From Dolomedes plantarius (taxonomy: Eukaryota; Arthropoda; Arachnida; Araneae; Dolomedidae): DNA of 64,000 bases. The translations under genes and the position numbers were made by a program. Position 1 is the first letter of the stretch, and every line of letters begins with the position of its first letter. The stretch spans positions 158,550,828 to 158,614,827 of the forward strand of contig OU015499.1 of NCBI GenBank assembly GCA_907164885.2, given 5' to 3'. Positions 10,228 through 22,216 of this stretch are shown here, in pieces. The notes beneath the pieces are model-generated. The model worked only from the letters and a program-made list of their open reading frames with translations. It was not told the origin of the DNA and did not search any database.

Positions 10228-11949
10228 CTATTCTGCAGGATTTAGAGAATCCAGGTCTTTATAACTTCCAGGCTCCTTCTTTGCTCCTTTGGCAAGGTAG
10301 GAATATCGCTCTGGTGGTTTTCCTTTGTTCATTCTCTCAGATCTTCTTGGTTGTACAAGAGATTCTTCCTTTAGAATATTGGAATCTTGTTGAGGTGTCT
10401 CTTCTTCTATTTCTTCTTGGGTTTCATTATTCTCTTCTAGAGGAATGGCAGTTTCGTCTTTATCTGAACTTGTATTTTCGATAAACTTGACTGTTCGGCT
10501 TATTATGACTTGGTTATCAGATACATAGATCCGGTATCCCTTGCTTCGGTGATCGTAGCCAATTAGGATTCCTTCAACAACTTTCTCATCTAATTTTCCC
10601 CTTTTGGTTTTGTGAACGTATGCGAATTCTTTGGATCCAAAAGTTCTGATATTGGACAAGTCCGGTTTTCTGCCGGTCCACAGTTCAAATGGTGTTTCCT
10701 TGTTGGCTTTAGTAGGCAACCTGTTCTGAAGATAGTTTTCTGTCATGACTGCTTCTGCCCAGAATCTTTGGGGAAGATTTGCTTCTGATAAGAGGCATCG
10801 TGTCATTTCCATTATACTCCTGTTCTTTCTTTCCGCTACACAATTCTGTTGCGGAGAGTACGGTACGGTCAATAGGTGCTCAATTCCTTGACTCTTAGTG
10901 AATTCTTCTATTTCTTTTCCTATGTATTCACCCCCATTGTCACTTCTGAGGGTTTTAAGTGTTCTTCCGAATTTATTCTTAGTCATTGCTACATATTCTT
11001 TAAATTTAGAACAGACCTCACTCTTGTTAGTCAGCAGATAAATCATAGTAAATCTTGAGAAATCATCAACAAAGGTAAGAAAATAACTTTTCCCGCTAAC
11101 GCTCTTGGTTTGTATTGGTCCACACGGGTCACTATGAACGAGCTCAAGAGATTTCTTAGCCCTAAATTTCGATTCTTTGGGATAAGGAAATTCTGAAAGT
11201 TTATTTTTAATACAGTGTGTACATTTCATTTCCTTTTCACAACTATCGAGCGCGATGCCATCAGCGAGATTGTCTCTCACAAGTTGCTTGATTGCATCCG
11301 TGCTTCGGTGCCCAAGGCGTTTATGCCATAAATTTATACGGTTATCGTTCCTACAGTTCAAAGCGAACGTTGGAATTTCGTTCAGATCAATGTTTTCGTT
11401 TGATATTACTTTGTAGAGACTATTGTCATTCGAGATCGCTTCTAAATACACCATGTTATTTTTCACAACAAAGCATTTGTTTTCTTCGAAAATGACCGAA
11501 AAACCCTTTTCAGTAATTCTTTTTACTGATATTAAATTACATTCCAAATCAGGTAAGAAATATGCGTTTATTAAATTAATATCGTGACTGGTTCCGTCGG
11601 ATAATTTTGTCTGAAAATGAACGGTACCGAACGGTCTGAACGGAAATGAACGGTCTGAAAATGAACGGTTCCTTGCGAAAATAAACATTTCCCATCTGCC
11701 ACGATGTATTTTCACAGGTTCCGTGTTAAAATTTATGTCCGAAAATAGATTGAGGTCGGTGATTAAATGCTGACTGGCTCCGCTGTCTATATAAAAACAT
11801 TCATTATAGTTGTATGTGCAAGAGCTTTTCAGCTGTCTGTTTGATTTACAAACTGAAGCACACTGATCGCTGCCCATATCATCAGTATTCAGAATCGAAC
11901 CAACTGAAACACATGACTCACAGCTCGTTGAGTCGTTTCCGCGTAACAT
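10228..11949 (-). pseudogene. copia protease and integrase
   Basis: The 573-codon frame has protease motif YIDSGASQHL (aspartate about residue 55), a gag-pre-integrase zinc region around INLWHKRLGHRS with CTHCIKNK, and an integrase core with VHSDPCGP, LRSDNGGEY and AERKNRS, the D, D and E blocks. The C-terminal part has the GYDHRSKGYRIY type motif and an acidic linker. A single TAG at 10228-10230 interrupts the frame before the reverse transcriptase, which continues in the same frame from 10218. Gag lies in another frame just upstream; whether this is a frameshift site or decay is not clear. Confidence 0.92.
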
Positions 11950-11987
11950 GCTGGAATACTCATCGCATTTGTTTATGTGTTCGCCGT

Positions 11988-13043
11988 CTACTGTTGACGT
12001 CTACTAGAATTCTGATTTTTAACATGCATGCATGTTGCGGTTTTGTCATTAAACTTTGGATTCTTTTCATCCATTTTCGCGACGCTAGCTTTGTTAGTGT
12101 TCTGCTTCCGATTATTACTATTCGCTTGAGGGTAAAATTTACTTCGGTTTTGACCGTTCTTATTCTTTAAGTGATAACAAAAGTCTCGAGAATGACCGGA
12201 TTTCTTGCAGTATGTACAGAATTTGTCATTTTTGTTTTCATTGCGTTTATAGACATTTGTTTTGAAAGCTTGTGTAACCTCTCGCTCAGCGTTCATTTCA
12301 ATGCGACGGTTGTACTCGTCAGTTAATTTATTCTTAATTAATTTTGGCGTTTCTGATCTCGCTTCCAGAGCAGTTATTAAGTGATCATATGATTTAGGTA
12401 CAGAAACAAGAAGCAATGCGGCAATGTAATCGTCTTTTATTTCTTCTCCCACGGCTTTAAGTTTATCAATTAACTCAAGAATTTTAGCGATATGCTCATT
12501 CATATTACCGTCTTCTGACATTTTTGTTGCTTATAATTTTCGAAGTAAGAAAAGTTTGCTCGATAAATTTGTTCTTTCGTGTCTAGCTTTAAGCTTATCC
12601 CACGTCGCTTTTGCAGTTGTTTCATATTTGATATGAATTATTTGTGAATCTTCTATACAGAGATTAATTGATGCACGAGCTCAGTGGCGTAGCGTGGGGT
12701 GGGCAAGGGGGTCTATCACGCCACTCGAACAGGGGCGCCAAATGGTCCTTTTCACTAATTCTATATACTATATTACTTTATGTTTTTCGGAAAGGGGGGC
12801 GCCAAAACAGTATCGTGCCCCGGGCGCCAGTTATGCTCGCTACGTCACTGCACGAGCTTGTCTGTCACGTTTTAAAAGTTTCGCGTCCGCTTTATCTAAA
12901 ATTTCGGTTTCGATTAGATCATATAAATCCTCCTTGATGAGGATCATTTCCATTCGAAATTTCCATATGGAATAATTGGTATCATTTAATTTAGTAATTT
13001 GAAGATTATTTTCCTTCAAATAAGACATTTTCAATTGATACAA
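11988..13043 (-). pseudogene. copia gag, interrupted
   Basis: Gag begins near 13028 (MSYLKENNLQITKLNDTNYS, a copia gag start) and is cut at about 12850 by a hAT MITE. It resumes at about 12673 with ATWDKLKARHERTNL and continues to SRRQQ at 11988. A zinc knuckle, CTYCKKSGHSRDFC, lies about 90 residues into the 12521-11988 part; the last residue is Cys in a C-x2-C-x4-H-x4-C pattern. A stop (TAA) lies near 12530. Gag forms the particle that packages the RNA. Confidence 0.85.
12682..12850. mobile_element. hAT-type MITE, TSD CACGAGCT
   Basis: The 169-bp element starts CAGTGGCGTAGCG and ends CGCTACGTCACTG. It is flanked by an exact 8-bp duplication, CACGAGCT, at 12674-12681 and 12851-12858, the length made by hAT transposases. 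It codes for nothing. The interior has G and C runs. Its ends resemble the MITE at 24839-25014. Confidence 0.93.
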
Positions 13044-13103
13044 AGTTTTTGTTTCGATTTCAAGCTTAGCTTTCGATTACTCTCAGTTTGTTAATAATAA
13101 TTT

Positions 13104-13201
13104 AACAAACACAGCCACATAGAGCCTATTCCCAGTGCCATCTGGTGGTTGCTAGGAAATTGTTAGATTACATAGAGAACAGAAATTTATGATTTCCAAC
13201 A
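13104..13201 (-). repeat. copia 5' LTR remnant
   Basis: About 98 bp match the first part of the 3' LTR, from TGTTGGAAATC (13201) to the GTGTTTGTT near 13104. The remaining 270 bp and the primer-binding site are absent; gag starts only about 75 bp further on. A deletion within the 5' LTR and leader is the simplest reading. Confidence 0.85.
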
Positions 13202-13370
13202 ACAAATATGCCAGTTACCGCAATTGAAAAACAGAAATTTTATAAGCAGCAAATCTTTAGTACACTTTTTCACAACTTGCAAAAGTTGACAAAATAAGAA
13301 CAACGAATCTTCGCTGAAAGTCGACAAATTCCAGCACCTAAGAACTTTTCTTTACAAGTCAGGATTTTAA

Positions 13371-16300
13371 GGGGTCTCAGGAGTATTACTTTTTCACTGA
13401 AGGTGCAATTTAGCATCATGTTACATTTAATTTTATTTCTCATTCCCTATAAAACATAAATGCATGAATTTTTTGCCACTGAAAACTTAATATATCTTCT
13501 ATGTAGCATAATTATTTCAATATTCTACAACTGGTATTTTAATTAATTTTTAAATTTTAATTTTGATGAAAATTTTAAAATTGTGTTTTGGCTTGCATCC
13601 ATTGCGCGCAAGACTGTAGCAAAACTATTGGGTCCAGAGTCCCAAAAAATATTGATAATGATGTAAAACTAATGTATATTTAACGTATACTTCATTTTTA
13701 AGCAATTAAAAACTTTAATTTTAATTTTAATTTTAATAAATTTCAAAATTTTTTAAAAAAGCATTTTTTTATTGAAAACATGTTAATTTTAAATAATTAA
13801 TGCAATTAAAAATACTAAATTTGAAGTATACATTATTCCTTGCATCCAAATGAATGTATTTACCCAGTTTTATAGAAATTGCTTTATCAGTTTCAAAGAA
13901 ATGTTACGGCAAAGCATAAAATCTTACAAACTGAGAAAATTGCATTTAAAGATTAAATTGTAACAAAATTTTAAAATTTTATGAATATAATATAATTGAA
14001 CTATAATAAGAAATACATCTTACCTTTTTAAATATTGCTTTCCAGTATTTTTAATTAAAAAAATATTTTTAAAGAATCCTGAAGCATTTTCAATGTTGTC
14101 GATACTTGAAATCTCACAAAAACAATTTCCCACAAGATTGCATATATGCATAAAATCATTTTCCTATAAACTATGGCTACCATTATATTTATGTATACTA
14201 AATGTAAACTGAAAATGAAATATTGTATTTCTTATAAAGGTAATTTAAATGAAAGAAATGACAAAAACTGTAAAACCCAAGTATTTTGAAAATTGATGTC
14301 TTATACTTTTCAATGGATGTATCATGTAACACAAACACACACACACATATATATATATATACAAATGCATGTAACATTACACTTCAGTGATTAAAATTCT
14401 CCTGATGCATACATTGTGCCTTCTAACATTTTTTCTGATTCATGTTTTAAAGTTTTAAGTCTTTTTTGTTTTTTGTTTTATGACCCTCGAGTGTTGCTGC
14501 TTTGGCACGATTTTCTGCAGTTTCCATTCTTTTTTTGTCCTTTTCATGAATGTTCTTCAGTGCACATTTTGATATAGGCAAGTCTAAAATTTGCATTATT
14601 TCTATAATACCTTTATTATCATCATTAAATATGACTGTAGCAATAGAAGCAGCAATTTCTGCTACCTTTCTACCACTGCCAATAGTTTTTGGACAGTATT
14701 TCCAAAGCATTGAATTGAAGAACTCATTTGGATTCTGAGTTTTACCTTCAAGATAGCGTGTCAATAAATCAGGGTGGGACAGGTCTTTAAAAATTGGCTT
14801 TATGGCTAGCATTACAGGAAAAGGAATAGTATGTTTATGTTTAAATTCTTCGTTATTTGAAACTGCTCGGTTATACTTGCACCAGGAATTTTTCCCTTTG
14901 AGACAAAAATAGTGCATGGCTTCCTAATCAGATGATGCTGTATGAGACCAAACAGCCCAAATACTCTTATTACCTCTAATGGCATTACCATAGTAGGTTG
15001 TGAGTTTTAAAATCAGGGAATCGGTCAATCGTCCCTTTCCTCCAATAGTTTTCCTATCAGAAAGTTTTGTTCCCTGCATTTGAGTCTTTAATTTTCTCAT
15101 ACGAGAATCCATTCTTATTTGAATGTGATCAATACACTCTATTTTATTAATGTTTATATCATCATAAGGTTTTGCGTCTTTTAGAGCTAGAAAAGTTTTT
15201 GTATCGCCATCTCCAATATAACTTGTATAGCGTACACTATGCTTTTCAAGTGATCGAGAAAATATTGTAAGCATACCAGAAACTTCCATTTTCCCCGCTG
15301 ATCCATTATGCTTTTTTTTGCACAGTTTAGCATGTTGTTTTTCCAGATTTGAAAGCGAACACCGCTTTTGGGTCCTTTATATGATTCGCATCCTTTACAG
15401 TATGCTGACATAACATGTGTGTCTATTACTTTGCCTGTATTGGCACCAATAACAGCACATGCACCTATAATTGAAGAATGGCCCCTGGTTTTCCAGGTGC
15501 CATCTCCACTGATAGTTAAATCAGTACTGCCATAATTTGTAGCTGTTTCTTGTAGCATAGCAACTTGCATGGAATTTTCAGCAGCAGATGAAGCAGCTAC
15601 ACAAATTTGATTGTTTGTAGCATTATATGCCTTTTGAGACACAGGATTTTGTAAACACATTATATTACAAAATGTTTGCAAGTCTGTCAGGCTTTTACCA
15701 ATGCACCTCATTGCTAAAGTAGCACGACTGTTAATTTCAGGAATATTAAATTTTTCACCAATTAGTCTGTTATTTCTGAAAATATTAACTTCTTTCCATA
15801 TCTTACATGCTATTTGAAATGTAGAGCTCAATCCACAAACCAATTTTTCCTCTATTTTTACTTGTCCATTACAAGTTTTACATACTAGATAATTTTCCAG
15901 ATTTTCAAATAATATAGCAATGTCCATAAACCTATAACCTGAAAATGTTTTAGGACAGCTTTTACTGAAGTTTGATAACTTTCGATCTGAAGCACTCACT
16001 TTCTTAGCTTTGTGAACTTTTCGGCTATCCACGAATTTATTTCCATGAAATATTTTTTTTTCTGGGCCTTTCCCCAGACTTCCTTTTCCTTTTAACACTT
16101 TCCATTTGAAGATATTTATATACACAATATAAGATAAAAAAAAGGTAATCCACAAGTAAAGAAATAGAGAATAACTGCGCAACAAGATTCACAAACATGT
16201 GCTTATTTTCAACTGAATTATAGTAAACAACTTGTCTGACTTGACAAACGTAGGTGTCATATTGTAGGTTGGATGCTTATTTGATGTTCTGCAGTGTACT

Positions 16301-16571
16301 TATTAAAAATACATGGAGCATAAAAACATTTCTGAACGAAACACAGCTTCAAGATCTATGTAAACAAAGATCATATGGTACTTTGACGTCCCTTTAAATC
16401 TGCTAACGCCGCTTTAGCTTTTAGTGGCTGTAATTATAATAGCCATAACTTTAGTTCTAAGGGGAATTTCAAGTAAAATGATACATCAAAATGTTCAGAA
16501 AAGATGGGAGTTTAACATATAAAAAAATTGAAATTTCGAAAATTTTGAAGATTTAATAGTCCTGAGACCCC
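13371..16571 (-). mobile_element. Kolobok-like DNA transposon flanked by TTAA
   Basis: The ends are GGGGTCTCAGGAGTATT on the left and AATAGTCCTGAGACCCC on the right, flanked by TTAA at 13367-13370 and 16572-16575. A TTAA target duplication and G-run termini are known for the Kolobok superfamily. The transposase, on the minus strand, is of the Mutator-like type often annotated in arthropod genomes. The parts on either side of the gene (13371-14440 and 16190-16571) are AT-rich and non-coding. The element is 3.2 kb and probably dead because of a frameshift and a stop in the gene. Confidence 0.75.
14447..16185 (-). pseudogene. Mutator/Kolobok-like transposase, frameshift plus stop
   Basis: The minus strand encodes a zinc-binding N-terminal part (LVCKTCNGQVKIEEKLVCG), the block STDLTISGDGTWKTRG and a run of cysteines (AYCKGCESYKGP). 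A second block, RYTSYIGDGDTKTF, and IECIDHIQIRM follow. The C-terminal part has YFCLKGKNSWCKYNRA and NEFFNSMLWKYCPK. GDGTW and GDGD are likely acidic catalytic blocks. The frame shifts at an 8-A run (15312-15319) between AKK and HNGSAGKME, and a TAG at 14924-14926 interrupts the frame further on. The hydrophobic start (MLRSYSLFLYLW) is probably untranslated or intronic; the real protein likely starts at the basic stretch near 16090. Confidence 0.82.
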
Positions 16572-16575
16572 TTAA

Positions 16576-18268
16576 TACACAGTCAACTAATGCACATATA
16601 ACAGTTATTAATAAGTAGCATACGACCTCCACAATCTTTTACGAAAAAGGACCTCGTCTTATCCCAGCTTTGAATAACAAAATTGTTCACACTGAAAATC
16701 ACCTGTAGAGAATACACCCACTCGCAACAAAACCAACTCTTTAACTGATCTTTTATTCCAGACTCTTATTCGCCTAGGAAACAAATGCCACACCGCTCAA
16801 CCAAACCATTTTCCAACAATAGACCCAAGAGCAGGATTTATTACTTACTCCATGGCAAACGCGTGAACGCGCTAAACCATAGTTTTAATTAACGTGAACT
16901 CCAAAACATCCCATGCTGGCGATAACACGCCAAGTTGGCCCCTAAATCGTAACAATACTGCCACTCATAAAAACAATGTCAACTGCTATAAAGTACTGCT
17001 ATAAACTACATAAAGTCTTCATGTAGTTCGCAGACGATTCAGATTTGTCATTATCACTTGCCAAAAGAAAGCAAAGTCCTGTTTCGATGTAATAAGTGAT
17101 TTATATGGTGAATGTTTTCTGTCAGAAATAATTATATTTGCATTGCTAGTAAAATAAATCTTGTTTTTAGTAATATTTGCAAGTTTTAGACTATTTTAAT
17201 GTTGAACTGTTTCTAAAATGTCTAAAGGCAGTAAGTGTATTTGTTCAGTATATTCGACATTAGAAAAGCTAATCACCTTTTTAATTAGCATATGTTTTCA
17301 GCTTAGTTTTCACATATAAGGTAAATCTCATTACCATGTTTTTATTAACTTGCTTTCTTATTTGTGAGTTTGTGTGTGTGTTTGTCCAGTACAAATCTTG
17401 CAATCGATTTTTAACTAACTTCCCGACTAGCTAGACATTTGAAACTTTTAGAATAGCTCAGAAAACGATGACATTGCATTCGTTTAATACTTTTAACCAT
17501 CTTTAAGCATAATTGAATTCTTTTTCAGTTAATTTTGTTTTGTAAACTGGTGCAGCCATCTATCGACCGGAACGCGAACGAAAGTCAAATGCAAGTTAAC
17601 TTCCAATTAACTTCATTTTCTTCCAAGTTGATGGGATAATTCATCAAAAAAAAATTTTTTAAGTATTTATTAATGCATCGAATTGTCAAGTTTATATGAT
17701 TCAACAGAAAATTAAAAAAAAACATCGTATATAAAAAGTTCTTTTTATCTTGTAATTATTTTTAATTATAAGTTCTTGATTATGATTAGTTTGTCACTCC
17801 TCATATCGTTGTGAAATTATTATATTTGGCTCCATCATCTTTATTAAAATAATGATATGGTAGTGCTAAACCAATTCAGGCCAACATACATTCATGTCCA
17901 GTTGTAACATTTCTTTGTCTACAATCCAAAATAGCTCTAATTATGAAGCATCTGCTAATCCGATCGTAATCAGTAAAAGAAATGTTTGTTTAGATTTTTT
18001 TTTTCTATTGCACCGTAATTAATATCATAAATCTGATTTTCAGAAGTAGGAGTGATCAAATGGTTAACTTTAAATTTTTATGTATACAGTCCTTAAAAAC
18101 TCCTTAATTTTGGTTGCTGAAAATTTATAGCAATTTTAGGTATTTACAACAGGTCTTAATTTATTTTTTATGTAAAGAACTGCTCATGTATATACATGAT
18201 CAACTCTTAAATGATAGCTGGGAATTAACAGTGGTCATCCGTTTTACAAGTATTGTTTTATGTTTTTA
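16576..18268. other. no gene recognised
   Basis: AT-rich sequence with no open frame above 60 codons and no repeat that I can place. It holds a short TG-rich tract near 17370. Confidence 0.4.
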
Positions 18269-18346
18269 CTAGCTGAAAACCCGCACTTCGCTACGGAGTA
18301 CATTCAAAGTAAAAATAACAGTCAATGTATGCAATTAATGCCAATA

Positions 18347-18401
<55 letters not shown>

Positions 18402-18445
18402 AATACGACGATCAATGTATATAATTGATGTAAAATATATATATA

Positions 18446-19856
18446 CACTGCTGGCCACCCAAATTGCAACACCAAGAAAGGCAAGAGATATCACAACAAA
18501 ATTTATTTTGTAGATAACATGTTGACCAAGTATCAAATGATTAAATTTATAGACTTCTGTGAAGTGTGGTTCCTGCCAAAATCAGTAGCCAGAGTAGCCG
18601 CCATTGTTGGAGATCACCGCTGCCACACGCCTCGGCATTGATTCAAAGAGACTTTGGATGAGTTCTTGGGGTACAGCAGACCAAGCAGCTTCCACACGTT
18701 GCCAAAGTTGATCTGCTGTGGCAGCTGGGGATGGAATCTGGGTCAATCGTAGAGCAACCATGGACCACATGTTTTCTATCGGCGAAAGATCCGGAGAGCG
18801 AGGCGGCCAGGGAATCAATTCAATCTGGCGATTGACGAAGAACCGTTGGACAATGCGTGCCACGTGTGGTCGCGCATTATCCTGTTGAAATATGGCTGTG
18901 GGCAAGCCCTGAGGGTAAGGAAGGACAACTGGCTCCAACACCTTGGAGATGTAGCGTTGGCTGTTTAAAGTACCGGCAATGCGTACTAGAGGTGTGCGAG
19001 AGTGATATCTAATACCGCCCCATACCATAATACCCGGTGCAGAACCAGTGTGGCGGTGCATAACGCAGCTGTTCAGCATCCTCTCTTCACGGTGTCTCCA
19101 GACTCGAATGCGACCATCGTGGTGTTGCAGACAGAAGCGTGACTCGTCAGTAAAGACAATTTCATTCCATTCTGCCGTCCACATCCTTCTATAATCGCAC
19201 CATTGTTGGCGGAAACGTCTGTGGTTCTGCGCCAAGGGTAGACAAAGCAATGGACGTCTTGCGGACAGACCACTCTGCTGTAAACGGCGTCGAATGGTAC
19301 GCGCAGACACTGGATGATGCGTTACAGACTGCATGTGCTGTGCTATGGTTCGTGATGTGACTGAGCGATCCGTCACTGCCATGCGCACAATTTGCCTGTC
19401 ATCACGTGAAGTGGTGCGCTGAGGTGGTTACGATCGAACATGCCGGTCCGTCGTACCCTCCTGCATCCAACGATCACATATCCGCATTACAGGTGTTTGG
19501 TTTCGTCCAACACGACTACCGATTTCCCTGAAAGATAATCCACAATCTCGGTAGGCCACTATCCTTCCTCTGTCGAACTCGGATACTTGATCAAAAGATG
19601 ATCGCTGTTTTCGACGAGGCATAATTGATCGTTTTTTTTGAAAAAAACCACAAGAAAAACACAATTGCCGAACTTGAAATCGTCGAAATCTCCAAGCCTT
19701 AAATAGCGCTTTGAAGTGGCGCCACAGGCGCGCGTGATGTGCGTCTGCGCTGAAATTCTAATCATTTGCATATCTCACCTCTGCTAATGCATGTTGTAAA
19801 TTTCATGTTATTTGCATGTTTCCTTCAGGGTGTTGCATTTACAGTGGCCAGCAGTG
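18446..19856 (-). mobile_element. Tc1-like DD34E transposon with TIRs
   Basis: The terminal inverted repeats are CACTGCTGGCCAC... at 18446 and ...GTGGCCAGCAGTG at 19856, with a shared GCAACACC block slightly inward. TA flanks both ends (18444-18445 and 19857-19858). The 1.41-kb length is typical of Tc1 elements. It sits inside Helitron-like element A and is therefore younger. Confidence 0.92.
18582..19622 (-). pseudogene. Tc1-like transposase with one nonsense codon
   Basis: The frame runs from MPRRKQRSSFDQVSEFDRG (19622) to the stop at 18582, about 346 codons, near full length for the family. The N-terminus has a helix-turn-helix with LSFREIGSRVGRNQTPVMRI, followed by ISARTIRRRLQQSGL-like second helix-turn-helix sequence. 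Catalytic blocks are VFTDESRFCL, IFQQDNARPHVA and SPDLSPIENMW; 34 residues separate D and E, so DD34E. A single in-frame TAA at 19428-19430 is the only break seen. No other lesion is visible, so the copy is recent. Confidence 0.93.
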
Positions 19857-20508
19857 TATATATATTTATAAAAAAATCGTGAGAGATATTTTTATAGACA
19901 AAATAATGTAGAAGAAGATATTGAAATTAAATCTAATATAAAGAATACTAAAGAATATAGTACAGTTAATATAGTACAGTTTGTAGAACATTTTTTTTTA
20001 CTGTATTTTAATATTTTTTTGGATATTGTCCAATCGTCTGCCGCATTATCAGGGGAAAAAATATTTTTTTGTCTATTTAGTTTTTATGCACGTGACGATA
20101 AATTTATTTAAAGTACCAGCAAAAGAAATCACGTGATCGGCATTTAATAAATTAAATTCTAAAAATTAATCTTTAAAAATTCACCAAAAATCGGGAAATG
20201 GAGGTAAAGATTCGAAAAATATTTCATTTTAAAGGAATTTTTATGATCTTTCTCGTGATATAAATTATATAACCCTCAAATTATTATTTTAATGAAAACT
20301 TGGAAAAAAGTTAAAAAAAAACAGCTTAAAAATTTAATTTAAAAAATCTAAGAAGAATTTTTCAAAAATCTTTCTTAGTGCACCCCTACACCATAAGAAG
20401 AATCGCCATGCAAAATGTCAGCCCTTTAGGTCCAGCGGTTTGGTCTGTGCGTTGTATGTCAGTCAGTCAGTGAGTGAGTCAGTTACGGAACTGTTTTATA
20501 TGTATAGA

Positions 20509-21005
20509 CTAGCTGAAAAAAGCCACTTCGCTATCCTATCTTGATAACTTAACTTCGTGCTTTCGTTGTGCACTGCTATCGCTCGCGTCTCGGGACTCGC
20601 TGGTCTGGGGTTCGACCCCCGTCTGAGCAGTCTACCCTTTTCCAAAATTTCCTTCCTTCTAATTTTAGCCTCCCCTCGAGGCTTCGCTATCATCTCTTTA
20701 TGTAGTTGTACGACCCTGAAACGGGCCTTTTTTATTTTCGTTTCCTCTCGACTAGTGTTTAAACTTTTAATTATTAAACTAAATTAACTTTCTAGTTTCT
20801 TCTTTGAGCCATACTTAATTATTTAACTTTATTTACCGCTCTCTCTCCTCCTTAAGTTTAATCTTAGTAGTAATGTACTCTTATCTTAAAATATCTTCCA
20901 TCTTTAATTTTAACTTTACTGAGCACAGATATCTTGACACCTTTTAACTTGCTTACTGGAGATAAAGTCCAATCGGACCAAGGCACTCCAATTCATAAAC
21001 ATCAA
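20509..21005. repeat. tRNA-like SINE head within a CTAG-ended repeat
   Basis: The segment starts CTAGCTGAAAAAAGCCACTTCGC, abutting element A. At about 20565-20625 there is a tRNA-like stretch with a box B match, GGTTCGACCCC (20609-20619), and a weaker box A region near 20570. This suggests an RNA polymerase III SINE inserted in, or joined to, a Helitron-like copy. The remainder is T-rich and non-coding. The boundaries of the SINE are not resolved. Confidence 0.5.
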
Positions 21006-21189
21006 CTAGCCACTTCGCTACGGAGTACATTCAAATTAAATACAACGGTCAATGTATGCAATTAATAACAAAAAAAATAAATATATGTATATAAATATAT
21101 ATAATAAAAACGACGATCAATATATACAATTGAAGAAAAAAATATATAAATTTATAAAAAAATCGTAAGGGATATTTTTATAAACAAAA
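21006..21189 (-). mobile_element. Helitron-like element C, 5'-truncated
   Basis: Only the 3' end part is present: CTAGCCACTTCGCTACGGAG on the plus strand, then the ACATTCAAATTAAATACAACG segment shared by all copies, stopping in AT-rich sequence next to element D. Confidence 0.55.
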
Positions 21190-21742
21190 CTAGCTGAAAA
21201 CCCGCGCTTCGCTACGGAGTACATTCAAATTAAATACAACTGTCAATGTATGCAATTTATACCAAAAAATAAATATATATATTTATAATAAATGCGATGA
21301 TCAATGTATACAATTGATGTAAAATATATATCTATCTATCTATATATATATTTATAAAAAAATTGTAAGGGATATGCATTTTTTTTTTATAATATCCAAT
21401 CGTCTGCTGCATTAGAAAGAGAAAAAAATATTTTTTTTGTCTATTTAGTTGTTACGCACGTGACGATAAATTTATTGAAAGTACCAGAAAAAGAAATCAC
21501 GTGATCAGCATTTAATAAATTAAATTGTTAAAAATAGTTACAAAAACAGCTTAAAAATTTAATTTAAAAAAATCCAAGAAGAATTATTGAAAAATCTTTC
21601 TTAGTGCACCCCTACACTATTAGAAGAATCGCCATGCCAAATTTCAGCCCTTTAGGTCCAGCGGTTTGGTCTGTGCGTTGCATGTCAGTCAGTCAGTCAG
21701 TGAATGAATGAGTCAGTTACGGAACTGTTTTATATATACAGA
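21190..21742 (-). mobile_element. Helitron-like element D
   Basis: A complete 553-bp copy. On the minus strand it begins TCTGTATATATAAAACAG (21742) and ends CTAG (21190). It keeps the conserved block around GGTCCAGCGGTTTGGTC on the plus strand and the TCAGTCAGTC tract next to the 5' end. Confidence 0.6.
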
Positions 21743-22216
21743 TAATGTCCAAACGTCTGCCGCATTAGCAAGAAAAAAAATATTTTTTTGTCTATGTAGT
21801 TGTTATGCACGTGACGATAAATTTATTTAAAGTACCAGAAAAAAGAAATAGCGTGATCGGCATTTAATGAATTAAATTCTAAAAATTAATCTTTAAAAAT
21901 TCACCAAAAATCACAAAATAGAGGTAAAGATTCGAAAAAGATATCATTTTAAAGGAATTTTTAGGCTCTTTCTTGTGATATAAATTTTATAACCCTCAAA
22001 TTATTATTTTAAATGCAAACTTTAAAAAAAGTTACTAAAACAGCTTAAAAATTTAATTTTAAAAAATCTTAGAAGAATTTTTCAAAAATCTCTCTTAGTG
22101 CACCCCTACACTATAAGAAGAATCGCCATGCAAAATTTCAGCCCTTTAGGTCCAGCGGTTTGGTCTGTGCGTTGTATGTCAGTCAGTGAGTCAGTTACGG
22201 AACTGTTTTATATATA
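21743..22216 (-). mobile_element. Helitron-like element E, 3'-truncated, split at its 5' tip
   Basis: This copy lacks the CTAG end; it starts on the plus strand at ATGTCCAAACGTCTGCCGC. Its 5' tip was cut by the 1.86-kb TIR element: the last bases (GTATAGA) are found after that element at 24083-24089, directly before element F. Confidence 0.55.

Larger units (their letters stand above)
6932..13201 (-). mobile_element. copia LTR retrotransposon, decayed, TSD ACAAA
   Basis: The element is bounded by the 5-bp duplication ACAAA (6927-6931 and 13202-13206). Its outermost bases are TGTTG and CAACA, as expected for LTR ends. Order on the minus strand: 5' LTR remnant, gag, protease, integrase, reverse transcriptase, RNase H, polypurine tract, 3' LTR. 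Protease-integrase before reverse transcriptase is the copia order. Every coding part carries stops or frameshifts. Later events are a hAT MITE in gag (12682-12850) and a tenfold 160-bp tandem expansion in RNase H (7526-9125). The right LTR keeps only about 100 bp, so the primer-binding region is lost and the copy cannot replicate by itself. Confidence 0.9.
18269..20508 (-). mobile_element. Helitron-like element A, interrupted by a Tc1-like transposon
   Basis: Read on the minus strand the element begins TCTATACATATAAAACAG (20508), continues with GTTCCGTAACTGACTCACTG, and ends CGGGTTTTCAGCTAG (18269). It is followed by T. TC at the 5' end, CTAG at the 3' end and insertion between A and T are Helitron hallmarks. 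A GC-rich tract just inside CTAG could form only a short hairpin. No Rep or helicase gene is present, so it is non-autonomous. A TA-repeat at 18344-18398 lies inside, and a 1.4-kb Tc1-like element is inserted at 18446-19856. The Helitron assignment is inferred from the ends only. Confidence 0.6.

Noticed and set aside
20565..20625. A real tRNA gene
   Set aside because: Box B is good, but box A and the acceptor stem are poor and the context is a repeat; SINE is more likely. The same applies to the other tRNA-like sites.
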